From positions 1 through 64,000 of the forward strand of contig NZ_JBHLXE010000070.1 of assembly GCF_042432445.1 (NCBI RefSeq): DNA of 64,000 nt, read 5' to 3'. The position numbers were made by a program, and so were the translations under genes. The notes under the pieces are model-generated. The model saw only the letters and a list, made by a program, of their open reading frames with translations, did no database searches and was not told the origin of the DNA. Shown one piece after another: positions 38,268 through 46,783 of the stretch. Source of the DNA: Thorsellia kenyensis (GTDB lineage Bacteria > Pseudomonadota > Gammaproteobacteria > Enterobacterales > Thorselliaceae). The stretch's first letter is position 1. Each line of letters begins with the position of its first letter.

Positions 38268-38346
38268 GGGTATAACTTGACTACTCAAATGATATACTTA
38301 AGCACTAATAATAATTTAAAACCGTAAATTAATTGTTTCAAACACA

Positions 38347-41121
38347 CTAGTACCACTTGCCGTATTTTTTTATGTATATCGTTTTAATTAGTTGAGTCAA
38401 TGACATATAACCTATCATGGTTGCTATCAGCCAATAAAAATATGACCCGTCAAGGGCAATAAAGCCTAAACTTGCTCCGAGTGAAGAATATGGAAGATAA
38501 CAAGCAACAGCAATTGCAAGTGTCGTTGAGATCATAATAGGTAAAGACGCTCGACTTTGAATAAAAGGAATTTTACTGGTTCTAAGCATATGAACAACTA
38601 GCGTTTGTGAGACAAGTCCTACCATAAACCAGCCAGAATTCATAATATCTTGCCCTGCATTTCCTCCATGTAGCGCATAAGCAGCACCCGCACCAAACAC
38701 AGTCCACATTAAGATATACGTTGTAATATCAAAGACTGATGAAGTCGGTCCGAGCCAAAGCATAAATCGTTTAATATTAGGGGCATCCCATTTACGAGGT
38801 TTAGCCAAAAACTCTTTATCCATTTTATCCCAAGGCAATACGGTTTGTGAGATATCATAAATCAGATTTTGGATAAGTAAATGAATAGCTAGCATAGGCT
38901 CCCATGGTAACCAAGCTGAAGCTACTAGCACGGAAAACACGTTACCGAAATTTGAACTGGCGGTCATGTTCAAGTATTTAAGAATATTCCCGAATGTTTC
39001 TCTCCCCTTAACGACACCTTCTTCTAAAACCAATAAACTCTTCTCAAGTAAAATAATATCAGCCGTCTCTTTAGCAATATCTGCACCTGTATCAACTGAT
39101 ATACCAACATCTGCGTCCCTTAGTGCAGGGGCATCATTTATACCATCACCTAAAAAACCGACAGTATGCCCATTAGCTTGTAATGCCTTAATAATTCTAG
39201 ATTTTTGTGTAGGTGTAAGTTTCGCAAAGAGGGCTGTCTTATCGAGAATCTTGCACAAAGCAATATCATCGAGTTTATCAATTTGATTGCCTGTAATTAA
39301 GTGTTCAGTATCAATACCAACAAGTTCACACACTTGTTTTGCGACATAAACGCTATCACCAGTCAAAACTTTAACTTGTACACCCTTTTCATTTAGGGCT
39401 TTCACTGCGCCAGCAGCAGACTCTTTTGGTGGATCGAGAAACGTCAAGAAACCCGTTACAATAAGATTGTACTCATCATCAGCAAGATAATTGACTTTTT
39501 TATCTTCATCAGCAATATTTTTAAATCCAATTAACAATGTCCGATAACCAGATTCATTGAATACCTTAGCTTCTGATAAAATATGTTGTCTGATAGATTC
39601 ATCTATGGGTAATATTTTTTCTCCAATCTGGTAATGTGTGCTCACAGAAAGCATCTCTTCTACTGCCCCTTTAGTGATCATTATCTGCTGTTCAGTTTGG
39701 TCACTTAATACGACGGATAAACGTCTTCTCATAAAGTCAAAAGGTACCTCATCAATCTTTACATACTTATCAAGATGAATAGTATATTTTAGTGAATTTC
39801 CTGCCTCTATAATCGCTTTGTCTATTAGGTTCTTTTGACCATTCTGAAAAGAGGAGTTTAACAAAGCTTGTTCTAAAACCTTTTCACAAGGCGCTTTATT
39901 CATATTTTGATAATGGGAAAGTGTAATATGATCATGAGTTAATGTACCTGTTTTATCAGTACATAGCACATCCATAGCACCAAGATTTTGGACGGAATTT
40001 AATCTTTTTACCACCACTTTACGTTTGGCGAGATTAATTGCACCTTTAGCAAGATTGGTTGAAACAATCATAGGAAGCATCTCAGGTGTTAATCCGACAG
40101 CGACTGCTAACGAAAAAGTGACTGCACTTAGTATGTCACCTTTAGTAAACCAATTAATGATAAAAACCAAAGGTACCATTACCAACATAAACTTGATCAG
40201 TAACCAAGAGACACTATTCACACCTCTATCGAAATGCGTTTCAACTCTTTTGTGGCTAGTCACATTTTTTGCAAGTGCACCAAAATAGGTTGAATCCCCT
40301 GTAGCGATAACGATGCCTTTTGCATACCCACTGACAACATTTGTGCCCATAAAACATAAACCTGGGGCATCTAATACACCGCTCTCTTCACTACTTGATT
40401 TCACCTTTTTTTGGGAGACATGACTCAATGTATCATATTTTTCGATTGGTAGAGCTTCTCCTGTTAACACTGCCTGACTGACAAACAAGTCTCTTGATTC
40501 TAATAACCTAATATCCGCAGGGATCATATCTCCAGCTTCAAGTTGAACAATATCACCAATAACTAACTCTTTCATATCCAGCTCAATTCTTACTCCATCA
40601 ACCTCCTCTTGACTTCGCCTGATAACAGATGCTTTATTGGAAACCAACGCTGATAATTTCTCCGATGCTTTATTAGAACGGTACTCTTGAATAAAACGTA
40701 AAAAACCACTTATACCGACCATAGTCAAGATAACCAAGATACTGAATAAACTTTGTTCTTCTGGACTTGCAAATTTTACGTCGGTGAAATAGCTTATGGT
40801 AGCAAGAATCAATAGTACGTAGATAAATGGATTATTGAATGCTTTAAAAAACTGAACTAAGAGAAAAGGTGCTGAGTCTGATTTAATGGTATTAGGGCCA
40901 TAAATAGCTAATCTTGCTGAAGCATCCTCTTTTGTCAGTCCTTTAGGATTTGATTGAAAGAGTTCAAACAGTTTATTAAGTGGAGGATATGCCCACTGTG
41001 TTACCTTTTCTTCTAATGAAGATTTGCCTGTAGTTGAATCAATAGGCTGGGAAGTTTTTTGAATTAATTTAAGATATTTATTAGATACTTTAATTTTATC
41101 TATTTTTTTTGGATAAGTCAT
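38347..41121 (-). CDS. mgtA: Magnesium-translocating P-type ATPase
   Basis: 924 residues from the ATG at 41121 (GGAG 7 nt upstream; a TTG 12 nt earlier is rejected). P3B-type Mg2+ importer. It has a cation ATPase N-terminal domain, a TGEALP actuator motif near 220, membrane helix 4 (VGLTPEMLPM), the phosphorylation motif CTDKTGT near 390, and the hinge GDGINDAPAL. C-terminal helices complete about ten membrane spans. It is preceded by a 48-codon leader ORF with a strong Shine-Dalgarno, suggesting translation-sensing control as with mgtL in enterobacteria. Convergent with epmB. Confidence 0.96.
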   Translation of the reverse strand: MTYPKKIDKIKVSNKYLKLIQKTSQPIDSTTGKSSLEEKVTQWAYPPLNKLFELFQSNPKGLTKEDASARLAIYGPNTIKSDSAPFLLVQFFKAFNNPFIYVLLILATISYFTDVKFASPEEQSLFSILVILTMVGISGFLRFIQEYRSNKASEKLSALVSNKASVIRRSQEEVDGVRIELDMKELVIGDIVQLEAGDMIPADIRLLESRDLFVSQAVLTGEALPIEKYDTLSHVSQKKVKSSSEESGVLDAPGLCFMGTNVVSGYAKGIVIATGDSTYFGALAKNVTSHKRVETHFDRGVNSVSWLLIKFMLVMVPLVFIINWFTKGDILSAVTFSLAVAVGLTPEMLPMIVSTNLAKGAINLAKRKVVVKRLNSVQNLGAMDVLCTDKTGTLTHDHITLSHYQNMNKAPCEKVLEQALLNSSFQNGQKNLIDKAIIEAGNSLKYTIHLDKYVKIDEVPFDFMRRRLSVVLSDQTEQQIMITKGAVEEMLSVSTHYQIGEKILPIDESIRQHILSEAKVFNESGYRTLLIGFKNIADEDKKVNYLADDEYNLIVTGFLTFLDPPKESAAGAVKALNEKGVQVKVLTGDSVYVAKQVCELVGIDTEHLITGNQIDKLDDIALCKILDKTALFAKLTPTQKSRIIKALQANGHTVGFLGDGINDAPALRDADVGISVDTGADIAKETADIILLEKSLLVLEEGVVKGRETFGNILKYLNMTASSNFGNVFSVLVASAWLPWEPMLAIHLLIQNLIYDISQTVLPWDKMDKEFLAKPRKWDAPNIKRFMLWLGPTSSVFDITTYILMWTVFGAGAAYALHGGNAGQDIMNSGWFMVGLVSQTLVVHMLRTSKIPFIQSRASLPIMISTTLAIAVACYLPYSSLGASLGFIALDGSYFYWLIATMIGYMSLTQLIKTIYIKKYGKWY

Positions 41122-41167
41122 AAGATACTCCAATGGTTATGCATATGCATATTCATTGAGTATTTAT

Positions 41168-41314
41168 CTATTTAAAGAGAGTCCTCAAAAAATAAGCATA
41201 TGCAAATGGCTTAACTAAATAGCAAGCTAAATCTAAATAACTGTTTTGCCAGCACAGCGTTACTAGCAATTTAATGTATTTATTTAGTAAAATTTCGCTC
41301 GGATCGTCGTCCAT
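41168..41314 (-). CDS. Candidate mgtA leader peptide (mgtL-like)
   Basis: A 48-codon frame, ATG at 41314 with AAAGGA 7 nt upstream, stop TAG at 41168-41170, ending 46 nt before the mgtA ATG. It opens MDDDPSEI: three Asp then Pro at residues 2-5. In E. coli and Salmonella the mgtL peptide opens MEPDP, and acidic/proline N-termini are known to destabilise ribosomes when Mg2+ is low, which switches mgtA on. The remainder is hydrophobic (LLVTLCW, YLVKPFAYAYFL). The octamer GCATATGC occurs both in the end of this ORF (41196-41203) and just before the mgtA Shine-Dalgarno (41141-41148), so the two could pair. No sequence homology to enterobacterial mgtL beyond the opening pattern. Confidence 0.6.
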   Translation of the reverse strand: MDDDPSEILLNKYIKLLVTLCWQNSYLDLACYLVKPFAYAYFLRTLFK

Positions 41315-41866
41315 TAGTTTTCCTTTAAATGAATAAAAAATTGTTTATAAAACAACGTGAAATTGAAGAAACACAACAAAGTGCCTTCACCCAGTCCATT
41401 AATTGAGATAAATGACGCTAGGCTCCATTCAGTTTAGCTGCAAAATCGAGTCATTAAAATAATGAGCGCAACAAAATAATGACCACAAAAACTTAACTGT
41501 TATTGCTTGATTAGAATAACTGAACCCCTTAACGTTACTACTACTTATTAAGTTCTGCAAATTTAAAATGTGAAAAAAACTCATCGAAGAATCAAAAAAG
41601 TGACTCGTTTAATAAAAATTTCTTTTATTCTACTTAAACATGAAATTTAGTAAGAACAGTAACATACCTTTTTTATATTAACTAACTTTAAGAAACTCGA
41701 CAAAGCTTGACTATAATAAATAATTAACCTTATTTACATATTAATACATATAGATGCACTCAATTAAACTTTTACAGCCTGGCAAGGATTTATATTGATT
41801 AAAGTAGAAAAGTCACTCTATTTGATGAAAAAAAAATCAATTAAATACAGCAATTAAAAATTATTG
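41315..41866. other. Upstream region of mgtA leader and tRNA-Asp
   Basis: About 550 nt without a confident gene. It includes a TTGTTT-ATA-AAACAA hairpin (41341-41355) directly before the leader Shine-Dalgarno, and a 9-codon minus-strand frame starting MEPS at 41428 without a Shine-Dalgarno. The mgtA promoter should be here; no clear PhoP box was found. Confidence 0.4.
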
Positions 41867-41895
41867 TTGACGAAAAGCAAAAATATCATTACTAT
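41867..41895 (+). promoter_or_regulatory. tRNA-Asp promoter
   Basis: TTGACG (41867-41872), exact 17-nt spacer, TACTAT (41890-41895), 26 nt before the mature tRNA end. Confidence 0.8.
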
Positions 41896-41921
41896 TTGCA
41901 GGTCTTCAAGAGATGATAAGT

Positions 41922-41998
41922 GGAGCGGTAGTTCAGTTGGTTAGAATACCTGCCTGTCACGCAGGGGGTCGCGGGTTCGAGTCCCGTCCGTTCCGCCA
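41922..41998 (+). tRNA. tRNA-Asp (GTC)
   Basis: 77 nt including the encoded CCA. The acceptor stem GGAGCGG pairs with CCGTTCC at the 3' end, with one G-T pair. The D-arm has AGTTGGTTAGA; the anticodon stem-loop is CCTGCCTGTCACGCAGG with anticodon GTC; the T-arm is GCGGGTTCGAGTCCCGT. A single gene, not in a cluster. Confidence 0.98.
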
Positions 41999-42110
41999 CT
42001 TATCCTAATAAATAATTGCAACTTCATTTTTTTAACATAATCCCATCACTCATTATCATTTAATAATACCTATTTCAGAATATTTTCCTGACATTTAAAT
42101 TAACTCGTAA

Positions 42111-42659
42111 TTAAAGCCATTTTTCTAATATTTTTTTTACATACTCATTTTCTAAACGATGACCTGCCCCTTCAACAATATGCAATGGTATGTCTAGATA
42201 ACTTGCTATTTCTTTCATTTGATCATTTGGACATTGCCAATCCTGAGATCCTAGATGTATCTCAAATCTCTTTGGGAGTGGAAATTGGCCTTCTTTAACA
42301 CAATTTTTTATGCGATCACTTTGAGGGGGAATAAATATTTTACCTAACTGAGAATGTGTCGCCTTTCCAACAATAGGTGAAAGAAGTAAGACTTTACCTC
42401 TGAAGGCTGGGAGGCCTATTTGTGCTTGCAAATATAAATATGCGCCAAAAGAAATGGCAATCAGTTTAGCCTCTGGTGAGTTTATCCTTACCAGATCAGC
42501 TTGAATGATATCTATCTGTTGCGGATAAAATAATTTACCAAAATCATCAACAAGTGCTCGTCCTTCTACATTAAATCCTCGTCTCAGTAATTCAGCCCCT
42601 AAGCCTTCATCTAGTGCACGGCCTCTTCCGGGTAAAAGATAAATTTTTTCTGGCTTCAT
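42111..42659 (-). CDS. Alpha/beta-hydrolase fold protein
   Basis: 182 residues, a small alpha/beta hydrolase. It opens IYLLPGRG. The likely nucleophile serine is in AISFGAYL (the elbow is A-x-S-x-G, not GxSxG), an acid lies in GSQDWQCP, and the base histidine is in EGAGHRLEN. Substrate unknown. AAGGAATTGAAT precedes the ATG. A terminator separates it from the upstream baeRF gene, so it has its own transcript. Confidence 0.7.
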   Translation of the reverse strand: MKPEKIYLLPGRGRALDEGLGAELLRRGFNVEGRALVDDFGKLFYPQQIDIIQADLVRINSPEAKLIAISFGAYLYLQAQIGLPAFRGKVLLLSPIVGKATHSQLGKIFIPPQSDRIKNCVKEGQFPLPKRFEIHLGSQDWQCPNDQMKEIASYLDIPLHIVEGAGHRLENEYVKKILEKWL

Positions 42660-42683
42660 TATTCAATTCCTTAAAATAAAAAA

Positions 42684-42703
42684 CCCAGCGTAAAAACACT
42701 GGG
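42684..42703 (-). terminator. Terminator of the baeRF-like gene
   Basis: CCCAGTGT-TTTT-ACGCTGGG on the minus strand (one mismatch) followed by TTTTTTATTTT, about 50 nt after the stop at 42751. Confidence 0.85.
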
Positions 42704-42750
42704 CTCATCAGTATAACTCATTTTAATCACTTATCGTAAGCGATTAGTGG

Positions 42751-43857
42751 TTATAGTGCGTAACGAAGAACAGCCACCACACTATTAGCACCTTGTGGTA
42801 AATCTTCCTTACGGACAGCAACAACTTTAGCCCCAGTTTCTAGAGCACGTTTAGTGATTTCATCAATAACATCACCTTTTTCAGCACTTGAAGCATCATA
42901 TGTAGTTACTTTTCCTTCAGCACAGATTCTACCAGGAATAGAAGCATCAATATCTACAAGTAATGTATCCACTGCACCAAAAGTCACTTTGCGAGCAATA
43001 TCAGATAGATCAAAAGCAGTACGATTTTGGTTTTGACGTTCAGCCACAAGAGCTAATGCCGCATCTAATTGAGCTTTATGATGAAGAGCTAAAACAGGAC
43101 GCGCTAACTCAACTAACTCAGCTACGGATGTGTTATCTGCACTTAAATTAACGTGAGTTTGAATCAAGTTAGGTAAATTACAGTGCTTTTTGAATAACGC
43201 GGCAATATGATCTGTTGCAACTAAAATCAAAGGTTGGTTATTTTGTAGATAATAAGGACGTAATACTTGATTAATATAACGCACATATTGTGTTAATCGC
43301 GCACTTTCTTTATGCATAGCAACTTGTCCCATACCATCAGGGTTAGCTAAAAGAGCATGCATTCCTTTTGATGGTAGTTCAGCAATATTTTCCTCTACTG
43401 CTTGGCCATTCTCAAAAAATTCAATAAGACGAACACTGTTTTCAGTTAACACTAAGATATCAGCAGAATGGGAGAAAGTTAATGAACGTAGTAGCGGTTT
43501 GATATAAAAAGTACTAGATACTTCCACACGAGAAGTTATCTCATTTGGTAAACGGTAAGTAACTAATTTATCCGCAGTAACAAAAACAGCAAGAGCACTT
43601 GAGTGTAGACGCCAAAATGAATCATCTGCAAGAAGATCGTCTAATTGTTCAGTAATTGCAGCTAAACGGCGTTTATCTAAATTTATCGCTTCTAATTTTT
43701 GTACCGCAGTCTTAACTAGGTTTGATAATTCCACTTTACTTGAATGAAGTTCTTCTCTTAAAGGTGATGTTTTAAGAAAGATACTCACACATGCATCTGC
43801 ATTCTCATTCGCTAACTGACTAATTTCTGACACACAAGGTAAATCAATATGTAACAT
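42751..43857 (-). CDS. Bacterial archaeo-eukaryotic release factor (baeRF) family protein
   Basis: 368 residues from the ATG at 43857 (GGAGAAGAAC upstream; a TTG four codons earlier is rejected). The layout matches the bacterial eRF1-related family. The N-terminal part includes VSIFLKTSPLR; the middle contains FYIKPLLRSLTFSHSADILVLTENSVRLIEF; the C-terminal eRF1 domain-3-like part has LVDIDASIPGR, DVIDEITKRALETGAKVVAVRKEDLP and VVAVLRYAL. These proteins are thought to act on stalled ribosomes or in stress, but no biochemical role is settled. Single gene with its own terminator. Confidence 0.7.
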   Translation of the reverse strand: MLHIDLPCVSEISQLANENADACVSIFLKTSPLREELHSSKVELSNLVKTAVQKLEAINLDKRRLAAITEQLDDLLADDSFWRLHSSALAVFVTADKLVTYRLPNEITSRVEVSSTFYIKPLLRSLTFSHSADILVLTENSVRLIEFFENGQAVEENIAELPSKGMHALLANPDGMGQVAMHKESARLTQYVRYINQVLRPYYLQNNQPLILVATDHIAALFKKHCNLPNLIQTHVNLSADNTSVAELVELARPVLALHHKAQLDAALALVAERQNQNRTAFDLSDIARKVTFGAVDTLLVDIDASIPGRICAEGKVTTYDASSAEKGDVIDEITKRALETGAKVVAVRKEDLPQGANSVVAVLRYAL

Positions 43858-44349
43858 GTTCTTCTCCAAATAAAATAAAATAACGCTATTAAAAACTTAT
43901 TGTGGCTATTCGGCCTATTCACTACCATATATTTATAATGCAAGGATATTTAAAGAGAGAAATTATCTCAGCGCACCTAAATTCACTTTTGGTTTAAACA
44001 TCAATAAAACTGTCATCCTGAGCATTTAGCATGAAATTAGAAATTTTGGTAATTAAGGCGAATACTTTGTATTATGCTATGATAGCACTATTGTAAAAAT
44101 AGTTATCAATATAATTTACATAAAATAACACCATGACTATTATCACATCAATTTGAATGAGTATCAAATATAAATGATGAAATAAAAGGCATTTTGAAGA
44201 AGAAAAGTTCATTTTTTAGGTAATATTTTGTTACGCAATTAACAGAGAGGGAATAAGGAATTAAATAACAACGTGTGGATGTGAGCGCAGCAACGGGCAG
44301 GAAAATCGAATTGAAGCAATGAATCGTTAATTAACAGAAAAAAATCAAA
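43858..44349. other. Intergenic, nothing recognised
   Basis: About 490 nt upstream of the baeRF gene. AT-rich, no coding frame or consensus signal I can support apart from the PfpI terminator at its right end. Confidence 0.4.
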
Positions 44350-44390
44350 CCAAAAAAGGTACCCTCAATCCTCATTGAAAGTACCTTGAA
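44350..44390 (-). terminator. Terminator of the DJ-1/PfpI gene
   Basis: AAGGTACC...GGTACCTT-type stem with inner ATTGA/TCAAT pairs (44356-44387) and a CTTTTTT run on the minus strand, 34 nt after the stop. Confidence 0.8.
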
Positions 44391-44420
44391 TAGAAGAAAT
44401 AAATGAATCAATATGCTTGT

Positions 44421-45095
44421 CTATTTCGTTAGTAACTTAATAAATGCCTCAGCTGTTGCTTCTGAAGATGCTGGATTTTGGCCAGTCACTAGTAAAGGGT
44501 TTATTGCAACATGACTTTGCCAGTTAGCAGCTCTTGTATATATACCGCCATGACCCTTTAACATATCTTCTACTAGAAATGGAACTATATTTGTTAATTT
44601 AACGGCTTCTTCTTCCTCATTTGAAAAGCCAGTAACATTTTTTCCTGCAACAATAGGTTCACCAGAAGGTGTTTTCGGATTTTTTAACACTGCAGGACCA
44701 TGGCAAACTGCGCCTATTGGCTTGGATTGAGCATAAAAAGATTCAATTAAATGAATTGAATTTTTATCTTCTGATAGATCCCATAAAGGCCCGTGACCAC
44801 CTGGGTAAAAAATAGCATCATAATCGTCAGCCTTAAGCTGACTTAATACATGAGTATTTGCTAATGCCTCTTGCAGTGATTTATCTTCATTATAACGTAA
44901 AGTAGATGCGCTATTATCTGCCATGCTGCCAGGATCTATCGGAGGTAAACCTCCCTTAGGTGAAGCCAAAGTGATTGTTGCACCGGCATCTTTAAAAACA
45001 TAGTAGGGAGAGGTAAACTCTTCTAACCAGAAACCTGTTTTAATGTCCGTATTGCCTAATTGATCATGTGAGGTTAAAACCATAAGAATATTCAT
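44421..45095 (-). CDS. DJ-1/PfpI family (type 1 glutamine amidotransferase-like) protein
   Basis: 224 residues. Conserved features are the opening ILMVLTSHDQ, the TGFWLEEFTSPYYVF region (Glu of the active site), PGGHGPLWDL, and the nucleophile-elbow cysteine in GAVCHGPAVL. This arrangement is typical of the Hsp31/PfpI-like stress proteins, related to glyoxalase III or deglycase candidates. No glutaminase partner. It is divergent from the SDR gene; both may respond to reactive carbonyls or oxidants, which is inference. Confidence 0.88.
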   Translation of the reverse strand: MNILMVLTSHDQLGNTDIKTGFWLEEFTSPYYVFKDAGATITLASPKGGLPPIDPGSMADNSASTLRYNEDKSLQEALANTHVLSQLKADDYDAIFYPGGHGPLWDLSEDKNSIHLIESFYAQSKPIGAVCHGPAVLKNPKTPSGEPIVAGKNVTGFSNEEEEAVKLTNIVPFLVEDMLKGHGGIYTRAANWQSHVAINPLLVTGQNPASSEATAEAFIKLLTK

Positions 45096-45599
45096 AAAAT
45101 AGCTCCAATATAATTTAGAAAGTAGAAAAACGACAATAATTGTTACTGCAAATTCAAAAAAACAGATTCATTATAGGGTAAAGAAAAAAGTAAAATATAG
45201 CTAAATTTCTTTATCAGCTTTATGTCTATAAATTTTAAAGTGTACAGAACAAGTTATAACCTGAATAATGCTTTGTTTTTTGAACTGATGAAAATATAAT
45301 ACCTCAACAAGCATTATTCTAAAAATACTAATTTATTATATCTGATATAAATATTTTGAATATCAAATTTAATAATTTCGAAGTGCTCTGTTTGCTCAAG
45401 AGATTTTGTTGCTTATAACAAATAATGCGCTTTTCTTGTTATTGAGCAAAGGTGATAATATTAATAACGTATTCACTAGATTTGTGCTTTTAAAAAAATA
45501 GAGAAAGCATACGTTTCAATACCTTAATTAAGGTACTATAAAAAAAGAACACTATCCTTTAATACTTCATTTAACTTTAAAGAATCATTAGGAAAAAAT
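45096..45599. other. Divergent pfpI-like / SDR spacer
   Basis: 504 nt, AT-rich. The only notable element is the 16-bp palindrome at 45520-45535, listed separately. No gene seen. Confidence 0.45.
45520..45535. promoter_or_regulatory. 16-bp palindrome, candidate repressor operator
   Basis: TACCTTAATTAAGGTA is a perfect palindrome that overlaps a TACTAT -10-like hexamer (45534-45539), 65 nt before the SDR start. Size and place fit a TetR/MarR-type operator. Confidence 0.4.
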
Positions 45600-46379
45600 A
45601 TGTCGCTACCTTATCCAAATAAAGAAATAGAACATCTCGCAATAGTCACCGGTGCTTCAAAAGGCTTAGGCTATTCAATGACCAAAGTCCTTTTAAGTGA
45701 AAATGTATTTGTTGTCACTATTGCCAGATCTGATAACATCCTAGACGAAAATGATCTTCTTACAGAAAAAAATACACATCATTTTTCGGCTGATTTATCT
45801 TGTACTGAATCAACAACCTCACTGTTAGAAAAATTAACTAATTTTATTGACGGACTAGACGCACTCAAAAGTATTACACTCATTAACAATGCAGGCACTG
45901 TCGCGCCCATGGGACTGTTCGATAGCACCCTAAATGACTATACTTTTAGCGAGGCATTCGAGTTAAATGTTGTGTCCGCTATGCGCTTATGTAAATGGTT
46001 AATCGAAAGAAAAGATATATCAGATGAAAATAAAAAAATATTAAATATCTCATCTGGAGCGGGTAGAAAAGGTGTTCCTGGCTGGGGAGTTTACTGCGCG
46101 ACGAAAGCGGCGTTAGATAGATTTAGTGAAGTCATTGCATTAGAACGGCCCAAGATATTGGTTTCCTCGCTTGCGCCAGGTGTAATTGATACACAGATGC
46201 AACAAACCATAAGAGCGACACCTAAAGAAAATTTTCCTACCTTAGATAGATTTACTGAATTGCATGCAAGTGGAAATTTATCTCATCCTGATAAAACCGC
46301 CAAAAAAATCATTAACTTCCTAGCTAATAAAGACTTTGGAGCAACAGTTATTGACGACATCAGACTGCATGATGTTTAA
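45600..46379 (+). CDS. SDR-family oxidoreductase
   Basis: 259-residue short-chain dehydrogenase. The NAD(P)-binding motif is VTGASKGLGYS (TGxxxGxG), then NNAGTVAP. The catalytic Ser is in ISSGAGRKG, and the catalytic Tyr and Lys are in YCATKAALD. The overall pattern is closest to sepiapterin/benzil-reductase-like SDRs, with (S)-benzoin-forming types as an alternative. Substrate unknown. The candidate operator upstream suggests local control. No terminator is evident after it. Confidence 0.88.
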   Translation: MSLPYPNKEIEHLAIVTGASKGLGYSMTKVLLSENVFVVTIARSDNILDENDLLTEKNTHHFSADLSCTESTTSLLEKLTNFIDGLDALKSITLINNAGTVAPMGLFDSTLNDYTFSEAFELNVVSAMRLCKWLIERKDISDENKKILNISSGAGRKGVPGWGVYCATKAALDRFSEVIALERPKILVSSLAPGVIDTQMQQTIRATPKENFPTLDRFTELHASGNLSHPDKTAKKIINFLANKDFGATVIDDIRLHDV

Positions 46380-46526
46380 AAGGATGAAATCAAATGAACA
46401 ATTTATCGAGAAATAAAAAATAACTCCCCCCTGACCATTAAAATATAAATAAGCTCAAAGGGATATGTCTAGGTTACATCAATGAGGTATATACTAAAAA
46501 ACTGAATATCCCATAAAAGAGATTAG

Positions 46527-46781
46527 TTAAGCCAATCCCTGGATAATAACAAATTTTTCTAGCAATTGCTCTTCTGTCTCTATGTGTTTTGGATCGGTAA
46601 TAATACAATTATTAATGGGGCAAACAGAGACACAAGTTGGCGTTTCATAATGCCCCTTACATTCCGTACAAAGAGAGGGATTAATCTCATAAATCTCTTC
46701 TCCTAGGCTAATTGCCCCATTAGGGCACTCTGGTTCACACATATCACAATTTGTGCATTTATGAGTAATGAGTAAAGCCAT
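46527..46781 (-). CDS. yfhL: YfhL-family 4Fe-4S dicluster ferredoxin
   Basis: 84 residues. Two ferredoxin cysteine sets: CTNCDMCEPECPNGAI and CTECKGHYETPTCVSVCP, the second with the extended loop typical of the YfhL/Alvin ferredoxins. Electron carrier in the cytoplasm. It lies 2 nt after the trhP stop, in one operon. In E. coli yfhL is elsewhere, so the pairing suggests that this ferredoxin could serve TrhP, which is inference. Confidence 0.92.
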   Translation of the reverse strand: MALLITHKCTNCDMCEPECPNGAISLGEEIYEINPSLCTECKGHYETPTCVSVCPINNCIITDPKHIETEEQLLEKFVIIQGLA

Positions 46782-46783
46782 GC

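Noticed and set aside
41399..41428. 9-codon minus-strand frame starting MEPS, resembling the opening of enterobacterial mgtL
   Set aside because: No Shine-Dalgarno and too short to judge; the 48-codon ORF downstream is the better leader candidate. Kept only as an alternative.
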